Shown piece by piece: positions 47,284 to 58,618 of a stretch of 64,000 nucleotides of DNA (position 1 is the stretch's first letter; each line of letters begins with the position of its first letter). This DNA is from Portulaca oleracea (Eukaryota > Streptophyta > Magnoliopsida > Caryophyllales > Portulacaceae): positions 22,940,669 through 23,004,668 of the forward strand of contig CM055886.1 of NCBI GenBank assembly GCA_029582165.1, read 5' to 3'. The position numbers and the translations under genes were made by a program. The notes under the pieces were generated by a model. That model did not search any database, was not told where the DNA came from, and saw only the letters and a list, made by a program, of their open reading frames with translations.

Positions 47284-48756
47284 ATGGCTTACGAGAAGAA
47301 ACTTACAACTTGGATGAGCACCATGTCCAAGGAAGAAAAGAAAGAGCTCGGAAGATACAAACTGACGAGCTTGTTGAGTCTTCGACAAGTGAGGATTAAC
47401 CATGATTTTCTTCGTGCGACGGAGGCTCTTTGGGATCCGAAATTGCATGTATTTCGCTTCGCGTGGAAAGAATTTTGTCCGCTCCCGGAGGAATGGTCCT
47501 CGATCTTAGGGACAAACCATTTTGCTCGGCCGACGTCGCCTCCAACGCCAATGGACACCCCCAAGCAATACAAGGAGCTCTTATGCCTTCCGTCTCGGGT
47601 CATCGGGAGTGCGATATTCGGTGAAAAGGTACATTTCCAAACTATAGTCGAATATTTTCAATCTCCCGATACTTTGGAATTTGGTCCCGTGATACGAGTG
47701 CGAGCGCTTGTATTATGTCTCCTTGGCGAGTTTTGCTTTTATCATGGCGACAAAAGAACCAGACCGGCGAATTTAATTCAAATCGTCGACGACATGTCCC
47801 GAGGCTACAATCCCGTGCCCCTAATGTTAGCGGAGACCATGATGGGCCTGGATGATCCGAATCCAGAGCATGACTTTCGAGGGAGCCCGCTGCTACTTCA
47901 GGTATCCCTTTTGCCACAGTCTGATTTTTTCTTTTCTGCCCCTACTGTTTACAAAACCCGCGCGGTTTTTTTTTTTGTTTTTTTTTGTTTTTTTTTATAG
48001 TTTGGGAGAATTGGTGTGCAATCCTAACCCTGGCTACCTGTTGGACAGATCTGGTTAATGGAGCATTTGGGCCTCATCGAAGAACCCCAGACTTCATCGG
48101 CGTTGGCGAACTATTGTCAAAGAAAGAGAAAGTACACCGACCTCTGCTCAGTAACGGAATGGATTGTGTTCTTAAAGGAGCCTCGGGAGATCGTATGGTG
48201 GATTGAATGGTGGCACATTTCCGACTATGTGACCCATGATTTCTGTAATGCCTATATGTGTCTTGCTGGCTTGACGCACATGACCTTTTATTTCCCGGCG
48301 TGAGTGAAGCGCCGGATGGGCCGTAAGCAAGACATTCCTGAGCTACTGTGTGAAACTCCCGATCAATTGATGCTTCGAAGTTCGATGATCGACTCATGGT
48401 TGAAGTATTGGGAGAGAAGACCAACTCTCAAATCTCCGCCAAAAATACATGTGTCTCACATCGCAGATGCTGGTTATCATGGATGGTTGATTGCTGCTAT
48501 TGAGTCTCGCCGCACTGGGGAAGCGAGACGAAGGCATGCACCCGTGAAGGAAAGGTTGGGTCCTCGTACCTCAGTAAAAGACCGTCTTGGCGCGAGGGAC
48601 TCAGTAAAAGATAGACTTGGTCTGATAGTTGATACATGGAAATCAGGCAGGCGGGCCTATAAGCCCAAGGACAAAGAAAAAGCAATTAACGGACCCAGAG
48701 ACATGGAGATCGACCATGAGACAACTGGTGAAGTAAAGAAGGTGAAACAAGATTAG
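47284..48756 (+). pseudogene. DUF7745-like (PMD-related) gene on the antisense strand of the Tat element
   Basis: Two exons, 47,284-47,901 and 48,049-48,756 (GT-AG, phase 0), would give about 440 residues. Recognisable features: LWDPKLHVFRFAWKEFCPLPEEWSSI near residues 50-75; the GPVIRVRALVLCLLGEFCFY hydrophobic core; SRGYNPVPLMLAETMMGLD; and IWLMEHL at the exon 2 start. The pattern is that of plant DUF7745 proteins, common as retrotransposon cargo. One in-frame TGA (48,301) is the only break. The C-terminus has a three-times repeated VK(E/D)RLG motif. The intron contains the palindrome copy at 47,953. Compared with the PMD gene it is barely decayed. Confidence 0.7.
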
Positions 48757-48865
48757 AAGATGGATGGAGTGAAGGAACTGAAACTGCTTTGCCAGAATAG
48801 TCTTGTATTTAATTATGCCTTTTGAATTTTCTTATGTTACAAATAATGTATTTGCATTTTCAATT

Positions 48866-48871
48866 AATAAA
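48866..48871 (+). terminator. Poly(A) signal of the second antisense gene
   Basis: AATAAA 110 bp after the stop codon and about 120 bp before the convergent integrase stop at 48,990. Confidence 0.45.
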
Positions 48872-48989
48872 GGAGAAATATTGTTCACAAATATTGTGCT
48901 CTTGCAAACTTTATTTTCCTTAAGTACATGAGCATCTATTAAATATATCTCAATTGTCTAAAAGTTGGTTTCGCAGTTGCTTGGTGATA

Positions 48990-50379
48990 CTAAGCGTAAT
49001 ATCGCTTTAGCTGATCCAAATTTGTGGGCTGAATTATATCTTCTCCATCCATGGTAGCGAGCCGAGCTGCCCCTCCTGGCAAAATATCCTTAATCATGTA
49101 AGGACCCTTCCAATTAGGTGCAAATTTTCCTCTTGTATCCTGTATAGGTGCCCTCATTTCCTTAAGCACTAAATCACCTGCTTGAAGTGAGCGACTTTTC
49201 ACCTTCTTATTAAAAGCTCGAGCGATCCTATTTTGGTATACTTGCACATTATGTAATGCTCTTAATCGCCTTTCATCCATCAACATCAGCTCCTCGAACC
49301 TTGCCCTGGCCCATTCAACCGCAATCGGCTCTCGGCCACTATTCGCAGCGAAGGGATCGCTACTTCAATTGGTAATACTGCTTCCATCCCATACACCAAG
49401 GAATACGGTGTTGCCCCCGTAGCAGTTCGTATAGAGGTTCGGTATCCCCATAGGGCAAATGCTAATTTATCTGGCCAATCCTTGTAAGTGACAACCATCT
49501 TCTTGATAATCCCTGACACCGTCTTATTGGCCGCTTCCAAAGCTCCATTGGCTTGAGGCCGGTATAGCGAAGACCGATGATGCTGGGTTTTGTAAGTGGC
49601 GAGCAAGGCTTCCACCTCCTTTCGAAAGTGGCTTCCGTTGTCACTAATGATCTCATGAGGCACTCCGTATCGACATATGATGTTTTGAAGAATGAATTTG
49701 GCCACATGTTTGGATGTGAGTTTGGCAAAAGAGGCTGCCTCCACCCACTTAGTGAAGTAGTTGATGGCGACCAATATGTACTCATGTCCTCCTGTTCCGG
49801 TTGGGTGTATCTTGCCAATGATGTCAATACCCCATACCGAGAATGGCCACGGAGATGTCAAAGTAGTCAGGTATGACGGGGGTTGATGCTGTAGGTTGGC
49901 ATATTCTTGGCATTTGTGGCACTTTCGAATGAACTCTAAGCAATCTACCTCCATAGTGGTCCAATAGTAACCAGACCTCTGAATCTTCTTTGCTAACATT
50001 CGTCCATTCATGTGGGGACCGCACTCTCCTCCATGTACGGTAGTCATGATCTCCTTGGCACTCTTAGCGTCAATGCACAACAAATAATGCCCGTAGGTGA
50101 TTTCTTGTAGAGTCGATCTTGCATTAAGCAGTATTGTGCTGCTAGAGACCTGACTGCTCGCTGTCCTCGAGTGTCCAACACAGTTGGATATTCTCCTTTT
50201 CGGAGAAAATTGTATATGTCATGGAACCAGTCTTCAGTTTCTTCCTCTTGTGCTTCCAAGTGGCAAACATATGCCGGTTCAGACTTTTGTTCTACTACTA
50301 TTGGTAATTGAAGCGTGCCTGATGGTATGGCTATCATTGAAGACAACTTGGCTAGGGCGTCAGCTAGTTCATTGTGATC
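48990..50379 (-). pseudogene. Integrase and end of aRNase H of the Tat-type element
   Basis: Minus-strand frames: 50,379-50,090 is the end of the extra RNase H (HNELADALAKL) and the linker. After a frameshift near 50,090 comes integrase, with an H-C2 zinc-binding region ending CHKCQ, the core with Asp (GIDIIG), Asp (IISDNGSHF) and Glu (GALEAANK), and after a second frameshift near 49,320 the C-terminal domain (GDLVLKEMRA, GKFAPNWKGPYMI) to the stop at 48,990. The catalytic triad is intact, but two frameshifts disable it. The upstream end is the insertion point of the nested element. Confidence 0.9.
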
Positions 50380-51667
50380 TGTTGTCATACTTTTGGGAGT
50401 ACGGTAGTCGATCTCAGGAAGTTGTGTTCCTAGCACTTAGAGAGGACTCAAGTGTTTCAAGTTAGGTGAATAAACCACGTGATGGTGATGGTGATGAAAC
50501 TACAAACTACGAAAGCAATAAAAAGATGTTCAGGCGACAAAGTCGGTATTCAACAACTAATCAATTTGAATGACCTAATCTACCAATTCTAAACAAGCAA
50601 TTAAGAGTGATCGGTTGCACCATCAAAGCTCACCAAAGCCCTCTCTCGAGGGTCAAGGGCTAGTCTAACTATTCCAACTACCTATTCTCATGGAGTTAGT
50701 CAAATTAAACTACAAGAATAGCAACCATAGACCTAGTTAGAATTCGACTATTTTCATGTCCAAAACCCTAACTATTTTCTCTACCACACTAGCAAATTAA
50801 CCTCACCTCTCGGCGTGCATCAATTTCCTAAGAAATTTAGATGAACACTCTCTCAAGCATTTCATCGAACACATGGTGGACAAGAGTAAACCTCTAACTA
50901 CAAGCATGAATTTAGATAGATTAGGACTAAAACAAGATTAATTCATTGTCAAACACATCAATCACAACCCAAACAACACAAAACTAACAACAAATTAACA
51001 AAATAATGCAATTAAAGAGAAGCAAAAACAATCTAACAAGCGTATAAACATAGAAGAAAATAGAGAGAAGGGGATAGGAAAACTTAGTCTTGAATTGAAA
51101 GCCAAATTCATTCTCCTTCTTGATTCATAAATTCTTCAATGGAAATTTAAAACTAGAACTAGAGAGGTTTAGGGAGAAACCTCCCTTCAACCTAGAGAGA
51201 AAACTATGAAAAGAAAAGAACGTAGAATCCCCAAAACTACTGTCTTTTTTAGGATAATAAAATGGAAAACCGCAAGTCAGGGGTTTTGGCACGGGTGGGT
51301 GTGCCAATCGGCACGGGTGCCCGTGCCAAACCCAAAAACCTGCATTTTCGATCTTTGTAATGTGTGTTGGCTAGAAAACTTCAAAGATCTCCCCCTTAGG
51401 TTGTGCTAACTTGCGTAGTTGTTCATGGACACTTCCTTTGGGTTCTCTCACATCCCGTCTTCATCCCGACGTCCACACCTTGTATGCCAAAATCACGAAA
51501 CTTTGCTATTTCACCCGAAATTTGCCTACAATTCAACAAGATTCATTACTTTAGTTAAACGAGACAAAGTTATCTAAACCATGTCAAATATGTTGCAAAA
51601 AGGGGCAGAATAGCGTCGAAATAAACCAAGAAACTAACGTTACAAGTGGTAAAAACGAGGTTTATCA
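50380..51667 (-). repeat. 3' LTR of the nested element
   Basis: 1,288 bp, almost identical to the copy at 56,102. Contains the GGCACGGG/CCCGTGCC palindrome pair at about 51,285-51,334. Confidence 0.95.
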
Positions 51668-54480
51668 ACCCCCCCCTCCATGCTTACCCCTTGCTCTTCC
51701 CCAAGCAAGATTAACATAAACTACCAGGGAGAGGAAGAAAACCTAAAGAAGAACCACCCAATTTGAACAAGGGACAAGACTTGACATTCAAGAGCAAGAG
51801 CGACAAGAGTTGCTTGGCAATAACAAGGATTTTGATCAAAACAAAGTCCCAACTCATTTTAGAAATCACACAATCAAGAAGCAACACCTTTACCCTGTCC
51901 AGTCCTCACATACATTTCAAGTTCATTCATGTGATAGGTGAACTAGTTGGGATCAGTAGGACCTCGCTTTAGGGTATGTGAAAACACTCCCCTCTTGTGT
52001 TTAAAGAAAATATGCGGTTTCACTCAAAACTCTCCTAATGCATGTGCACTACCATAGGCTTGGCAAGAATCTCATTCTCCACCACTTGGGACAACAAGCA
52101 AGAATCACAATCATGAGGACTTTCATAACGTTGTAACGGGGCTAGGCTAGGGAAAGGAGGGGAAAATAATTTGGGAAATGTGGAGTTAATAACCAAGATT
52201 GAACAACACTTCCAACTCCAATCAAAAACCAACATAATCCCACCGATCCGCCATAAATAAAGCATATACAACCTACAAATGACTTCAACCTAGGGGAAAA
52301 GACATCGAGAACTACTCATGCCACACACTTTATTCAAAACTACTAACTAGCTAAGCTTTTTTTTTTTGGAATAAATACTTTCTTCTTTGTTTTCTCTCTT
52401 TTTTTCTTTTTCTTTTCTTTTTTTTTGTTTTTTTTCAACATTACAAAGCATGGCGAGTGACATGAGTCAAAATACAACTATAGATTCACCCCAAGGAAAA
52501 GCACATCAAGCTCAATCGATTTTCAAGGGGAAGTTCTAACAAAATTCGCATTAAGAAACTTTTCCCCTCATAATTCACAAAAAACCTACTATCAAACCAA
52601 TATATCAAAGCCATAAGATACTCTCACCCCATAAAGTGTTGTTCATATGCTTGACAAAAGGGATAGGAAAAAGATTGAATGGCCAAGGCTAGAAATAGGT
52701 GAAGCATAATGCGGGTTAAGGCATAACATAGGCTGACAAAAAAGGATAAAAGGTTAGGTGGCTATTTGGCTTAGTGGCTACAAAAATGGGCCTCAATCAT
52801 GTTGATCATCAAGCAAGTGTCAAGTGTGACCTCAAAGAGAAAACAAGCCAAGTTCTAGAGTTTACACACATAGGAGAGTTATACACACAAGAAACGTGAG
52901 ACTATAAAAATGATAGTCTATTAGGCTCAAAAGGACCTCACGGGTTCATTCCTACCACAATCACTGCAACTAATTCCTTTTATGTACCAACCACACGAAC
53001 TTACAATCGTGCACAAGGGACCATCAAGGGTGAAAGAATCACAAACAAGATCATGATCATTCCAAAACAAGAGCAACTAGTTCATCACATCCTCCAAGTC
53101 AAGCCACGACAAAATCAAGTTACAAAAGCAACCAATGAACTAAGAAATACCCCTCGAACAACAAGAGTGGTTTTCGAAAACAACGTAACAAACTTATAAC
53201 CACAGTTTCCAAGTCGTTCCAACAATCTTTTCGTTTTTTCATTTTTTTATATTTTTTTTTTATTTTTTAAGAAAGCAATAAACTACCACTAACAACCTTG
53301 CAACCACAAAAGAAATAGAGATAGAAGGGAAGAAAGTTACCTCATATGCTCGATGTATTACCCTTTTCTTCTTCCTCTTCATGTGTGAATGCAAGAATGT
53401 AATGCAAATTGCGAGAAAATAAACCTAAGCTATATGTACTACGATGCAAAACCTACATGAAACAGAAAATTAAACCTAAGCTAACGCAAAACTAATGCAA
53501 ATTCTATATGCAAATGCAGATGGTATACGCATGTGCTATTATTTACATGCTAATATATACAAAAAATAATGACCCTCCAAGTTAAACCACCCCCCATGCT
53601 TAGGACCTTCATTGTCCTCAATGAAGCACAAAAACTGAAAATGAGTAAGGGAGGGGGGAAACTCACAGGGGAAGCTCAGTTTGGCCTTGGCGGTAGAGGA
53701 AGGAGCAGCATGACATCACAATGCACCATTATGACTCGACGCACACTGGGCAGGATATGGCCGGCAAATGACTCGCGAACAGTGGCTGCAGGACCTCGCG
53801 ACTGTGCAGGTGTCTCACTGGGCGGCGTAGGTGGCTGCCGGTGCGCGCGGTGGTGCAAGCGGTGTCGCAGGTGGCTGCCGGTGCTGGGTGTGCGAGCAGC
53901 AGCGGCGGTAGGCGCGGCGGTTGGGTGAGGAGCGTCTGCGCACGAAAGGGTTCGCGAATCTGGGCGGCGATGGTTGGGACGGGAGATGAACGATGGTGGT
54001 GGAGGGTTAAGGTTTAGGGTTTGAGAGGGGAAGCGAAGGAAAGAATACACGGGGAATGGCGCTGAACTTTTTTACTGTTTGGCACGGCCGTGCCATTCGG
54101 CACAGGTGGGTGTGCCAGCATCCTGGAGTGTTGCAAACTTGCTGTTTTGGGTGTGCCGATTTGGCACGGGTGGGTGTGTCAAATTGCTGCTTCCAAATGT
54201 CAGCAGTTTTGAACAACTTTGAGTTCAAAACACATATTTACCTTGCAATACTCATTATAAAAACATCAAAACACCCTCTATTAACCCACCAACACTTCTC
54301 AACCACACTTTCATCAATTTACATTGATTCCAACCTCAACAAACATTTTATATCACTCAAAACCTTCACCCAACAACAACGCACACTCTCACAACATTTT
54401 TTTCATTTTTTTTTCAGATTTTCACCCTTTTTTTCAATAAAAACAAAATGAAACAAAACAAAATGAAGCAAAACAAAAGA
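51668..54480 (-). other. 3' non-coding region of the nested element
   Basis: 2.8 kb without convincing genes. 51,670-52,500 matches the internal parts of the tandem array. 52,510-53,640 is A-rich with a T tract near 53,235-53,270. 53,680-54,060 is a GC-rich island. 54,070-54,190 repeats the GGCACGG-type palindromes of the LTR. Confidence 0.7.
53680..54060. other. GC-rich island in the nested element
   Basis: Far richer in G and C than the AT-rich sequence on both sides, with GGTGGCTGCCGGTGC repeated 48 bp apart. Open on the minus strand as a Pro/Ala/His/Arg-rich frame with no recognised domain. Possibly captured host sequence. Confidence 0.5.
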
Positions 54481-54490
54481 AAACCCTAAA

Positions 54491-56011
54491 CTAGAAAGCA
54501 TGAAAACTTAGGTTGCCTCCCAAGAAGCGCTTGTTTAAGGTCCCGAGTCTGACCTTAGGAAACTCGGACGTTGTCAAGGCTCGCAAGAGCCGATCATACA
54601 CCGAAGCATGCATCTCACAGTGCGACAAGTAAGAGAATACTAGCAAAAATATAGCAAACAATGTGAGTATTCTCCTAAGCCTAGCAAATGCCATAGAAAA
54701 ATTGAAAGAATGATTAAACAATGTATAACTCACAAATTTCCTAGGCATCTTCCAAAGGTATGGACAAGAAGGATCTAACAACGGGTTAGAACCTCTATAA
54801 TCACCTAAGGAATTAAGGCATGCATGCTCCGGTAAGAGGGTGGAACGAAGTGAAGGGGAAACAGTTACAAGAAGGGGAGACATGGATACATTCTTGGCAT
54901 AATCAAAGCACATAGGAGGATCCTCAAGCACAACCTCCTCAATAGTTTCACCACACACACATCTTGCTTCACAATCATCATCTGACTCATCAAAATTATC
55001 AGAGGTGAATAAGGAAAATGTAGGATTATACCACATAACGACACTCTCAATGTAAGATGAAGACGCATCATTATCATCAACAATCTCAGGCTCATCAGAT
55101 GAAGAATATATACATGAAGGAGACGAGACTGCTACTGGAAAGAATGCATCATCAAAAACATTATCAAAAGCGAAAGTGCAACACTCAGGATTATAACCCA
55201 TAGAAAATGATTCATATTCACACAAAGATGCATTATTAAGAGCAAGGCCCATATCATGAGATGAAGATTCACATGCTAATGAAGGAGAAAAATAATCATA
55301 ATCATCATCCTTCCAATCACACAAAGGGTTATTTACATGACTTTCGGGGAACAAAGGAGGAGAAGACTCAAATTCATCCAACAAACACTCCTTAGGTGAA
55401 GAAAGTTCTAGCCTATGATCTCCCTCATACAAATTAAGTGTATCGCTCTTCAATTGATGCACAAGCAAACCCAAGTCGGAAACAATGGATTTAAGACAAT
55501 TTGCAACTGTCAACAAACACTCATCACGATGGTTCATTACAATTTCAACACGGGCCGGAGAAGCAACATCAATGCAAGGGCTGGTAACATGAGTAGATCA
55601 TTCACATAGAGCACAATAAGGAGGAACATGCATCGAGAATTGAGGGGAAGGGGGACATGAAGTCACATATTGTTCCTCATAGAAAGACTTAGCATGAAAA
55701 GCACACGGATCCTCAAAAGAAGAACCCGAAGAACAACAAGCCTCCTCAAACTCACGAGTATCACAAATCAACCATTCAAGCAATTCCCAAGCTTCGCACT
55801 CACTCTTAGCATGAAAACCAAAGTAATTCCAAAGAGTACGAGTCTCCAAATTCACACCCTCATCCACAATATACAGCACTTCCCACTTTGTAAAAGCAAA
55901 ATCACATTGAGCACAATAAGCAAGATAGTCATCTAGTCGATTCCAATAAACACAAAACAATTCTTGCTCATATTGAGGGAAGTGGGGAAGATTCATTTTT
56001 TGGATTTTCAA
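54491..56011 (-). pseudogene. ORF of the nested Athila-like element, one in-frame stop
   Basis: Reading leftward from ATG 56,011 to the stop at 54,491 there is one frame of about 506 codons broken only by TGA at 55,598. The first 137 residues are rich in aromatic, acidic and Cys residues (YWNRLDDYLAYCAQCDF; CEAWELLEWLICDTREFEEACC; PPYCALCE). The middle is Ser/Asp/Glu-rich. Near the C-terminus is a hydrophobic helix (ILTLFAIFLLVFSYL), then KVRLGTLNKRFLGGN. I see no protease or RT motif and no CCHC knuckle. It resembles ORFs of Athila-related non-autonomous elements. Gag-like or env-like are both possible. Confidence 0.55.
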
Positions 56012-56101
56012 ATTTTTTTAATTTTTTTTGGATTTTTAAAGACCTAACAAGAATCCTCGAGAAAGCTCGAAGCCTGAGCCAAGGCAATAAATGGCCAATT
56101 T

Positions 56102-57389
56102 TGTTGTCGTACTTTTGGGAGTACGGTAGTCGATCTCAGGGAGTTATGTTCCAAGCACTTAGAGCGGACTCAAGTGTTTCAACTTAGGTGAATAAACCAC
56201 GTGATGGTGATGGTGATGAAACTACAAACTACGAAAGCAATAAAAAGATGTTCAGGCGACAAAGTCAGTATTCAACAACTAATCAACTTGAACGACCTAA
56301 GCTACCAATTCTAAACAAGCAATTAAGAGTGATCGGTTGCACCATCAAAGCTCACCAAAGCCCTCTCTCGAGGGTCAAGGGCTAGTCTAACTATTCCAAC
56401 TACCTATTCTCATGGAGTTAGTCTAATTAAACTACAAGAATAGCAACCATAGACCTAGTTAGAATTCGACTATTTTCATGTCCAAAACCCTAACTATTTT
56501 CTCTACCACACTAGCAAATTAACCTCACCTCTCGGCGTGCATCAATTTCCTAAGAAATTTAGATGAACACTCTCTCAAGCATTTCATCGAACACATGGTG
56601 GGCAAGAGAAAACCTCTAACTACAAGCATGAATTTAGATAGATTAGGACTAAAACAAGATTAATTCATTGTCAAACACATCAATCACAACCCAAACAACA
56701 CAAAACTAACAACAAATTAACAAAATAATGCAATTAAAGAGAAGCAAAAACAATCTAACAAGCGTATAAACATAGAAGAAAATAGAGAGAAGGGGATAGG
56801 AAAACTTAGTCTTGAATTGAAAGCCAAATTCATTCTCCTTCTTGATTCATAAATTCTTCAATGGAAATTTAAAACTAGAACTAGAGAGGTTTTGGGAGAA
56901 ACCTCCCTTCAACCTAGAGAGAAAACTATGAAAAGAAAAGAACGTAGAATCCCCAAAACTACTGTCTTTTTTAGGATAATAAAATGGAAAACCGCAAGTC
57001 AGGGGTTTTGGCACGGGTGGGTGTGCCAATCGGCACGGGTGCCCGTGCCAAACCCAAAAAACTGCATTTTCGATCCTTGTAATGTGTGTTGGCTAGAAAA
57101 CTTCAAAGATCTCCCCCTTAGGTTGTGCTAACTTGCGTAGTTGTTCATGGACACTTCCTTTGGGTTCTCTCACATCCCGTCTTCATCCCTGCTTCTACAC
57201 CTTGCATGCCAAAATCACGAAACTTTGCTATTTCACCCGAAATTTGCCTACAATTCAACAAGATTCATTACTTTAGTTAAACGAGACAAAGTTATCTAAA
57301 CCATGTCAAATATGTTGCAAAAAGGGGCAGAATAGCATCAAAACAAACCAAGAAACTAAGGTTACAAGTGGTAAAAACGAGGTTTATCA
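56102..57389 (-). repeat. 5' LTR of the nested element
   Basis: 1,288 bp. Sense start TGATAAACCTCG, sense end TACGACAACA. The GGCACGGG/CCCGTGCC palindrome pair lies at about 57,009-57,055. Confidence 0.95.
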
Positions 57390-58618
57390 TGATCCCTCGA
57401 GAGGTACTGGAAACTGATTTTCTCAAATTGGTCAGTAAGTCCCAAAAGCTTCTGTTGATATGCCATGAGGCATTCATTCCGGACCTTCCATGTATTTTTA
57501 GCCTAGTTAATGATGAGGTTAGAATCCCCAAAGACTTTTACATGGCGTATGCCTAAGGTCAAGGCGGCTTGCAAACCCCTGATACATACTTCATATTCTG
57601 CTGCATTATTAGTAGCATCGAAGTCCAACTTCACAGATACAGGGACATGTGCCCCTTCTGGAGAAATCAATAGTACTTCTATTCCACAGCCCATTTGGTT
57701 AGAAGCTCCGTCGAAGTACATTTCCCATGTAATTTCATCAGTGAAAAACATGTCCTCATCTGGGAATTTCAAGTGAGTGCTTGGAGGTTCCTTTGAGGGA
57801 GAAGCGTCTAGGAAATCCGACACAACCCGTCCTTTGAAGGATTTCTGAGGCAAGCATAGAAGATTGAACTCCGAAAGCATGACCACCCATCGAGCGATGC
57901 GATTATTGATCGTAGGTTGTTCCATGATAAACTTGATAGTATTATTCCCAGCTATGATATATACAGTATGTGAAAGCATATAATGTCTTAACTTCTTGGT
58001 GGCCCATACTAGCGCAAGAGCTATTTTCTCTATGTCTGCATATCGACTTTCGTAGTCTAAGAATTTCTTGCTCAAGTAGTAGATGGCGCTCTCTTGACCT
58101 TTGGCCTTCTGAGCTAGCATACCCCCCATTGCAGAGCTAGTTACAGTAAGGTAAAGGAATAGAGGCTCATCTGGTACTGACGGCAGGAGGACTGGAGGAT
58201 ATTGCAAATATTCCTTGATTTTGTCGAAAGTCGCTTGACATTGATCGTCCCATTCTATTTTGCTTTCCTTCTTTAGTTTCTTGAACAAAGGTTCACAAGT
58301 CATGGTGAGCTTCGAGATAAACCTACTGATGTATTGGACTCGTCCCAGAAAACCCCTTATCTCCTTTTCTGTCCTAGGTGGCTGCAACTCTTGAATAGCC
58401 TTTATCTTTATAGGGTCAACTTCAATGCCTCGTTGGCTAACCACATAGCCTAGCAGCTTCCCAGAGGTGACACCGAAGGTGCACTTTGCTAGATTAAGTC
58501 GCATCTTGTATTTGCGAAGTCGGAGGAAAAACTTGCGAAGGTTCGGAATGTGTCCTTCCCTTGTTCTTGATTTCACAATCATGTCATCCACGTAAACCTC
58601 CACCTCTACCTGCATCAT
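57390..58618 (-). pseudogene. RT end, RNase H and extra RNase H of the Tat-type element
   Basis: Order from 58,618 leftward: the RT catalytic motif YVDDMIVKSR; the RT thumb (GFLGRVQYISRFISKL); the gypsy RNase H (LFLYLTVTSSAMGGML, then SRYADIEKIALALVWATKKLRHY); and an archaeal-type RNase H (WEMYFDGASNQMGCG, NNAAEYEVCIRGLQAAL, VFGDSNLI), with its Asp, Glu and Asp residues visible. TAG at 57,503 interrupts it, and the domain is then cut by the nested element at 57,390, resuming at 50,379. Two RNase H domains in tandem are diagnostic for the Tat lineage. Confidence 0.92.

Larger units (their letters stand above)
40665..47970. repeat. Dispersed 18-bp palindrome family AAAACCCGCGCGGGTTTT
   Basis: Copies begin at 40,665, 40,744, 41,655, 41,724, 41,802 (LTR); 42,652, 42,733, 42,812 (upstream of the PMD gene); 43,579, 43,664 (its intron 1); 46,973, 47,051 (upstream of the second gene); 47,953 (its intron). 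Three are perfect 18-mers or have a perfect 16-bp core; the others differ by one to three bases, several in compensating pairs (46,973 has GCCC..GGGC). GGGCC/GGCCC words, a TCP-site-like motif, are unusually frequent around them. None is in an exon or in gag-pol. Confidence 0.9.
50375..57394 (-). mobile_element. Athila-like non-autonomous element (50,380-57,389), nested, with TSD
   Basis: Two LTRs of exactly 1,288 bp (50,380-51,667; 56,102-57,389) with TG..CA ends flank 4.4 kb. A perfect TSD TGATC occurs at 50,375-50,379 and 57,390-57,394. On its sense (minus) strand the purine tract GGAGGGGGGG lies directly before the 3' LTR. It carries one long ORF with a single stop but no pol. Its 3' internal region and LTR match the monomers of the array at 1-13,665, so it shows their original arrangement. 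Few LTR differences are visible, so the insertion is young and later than that of the Tat host. Confidence 0.95.

Noticed and set aside
53569..54050. Pro/Arg-rich ORFs on both strands
   Set aside because: GC-rich composition keeps all frames open; no conserved domain is visible, so described as a GC island and not as a gene.
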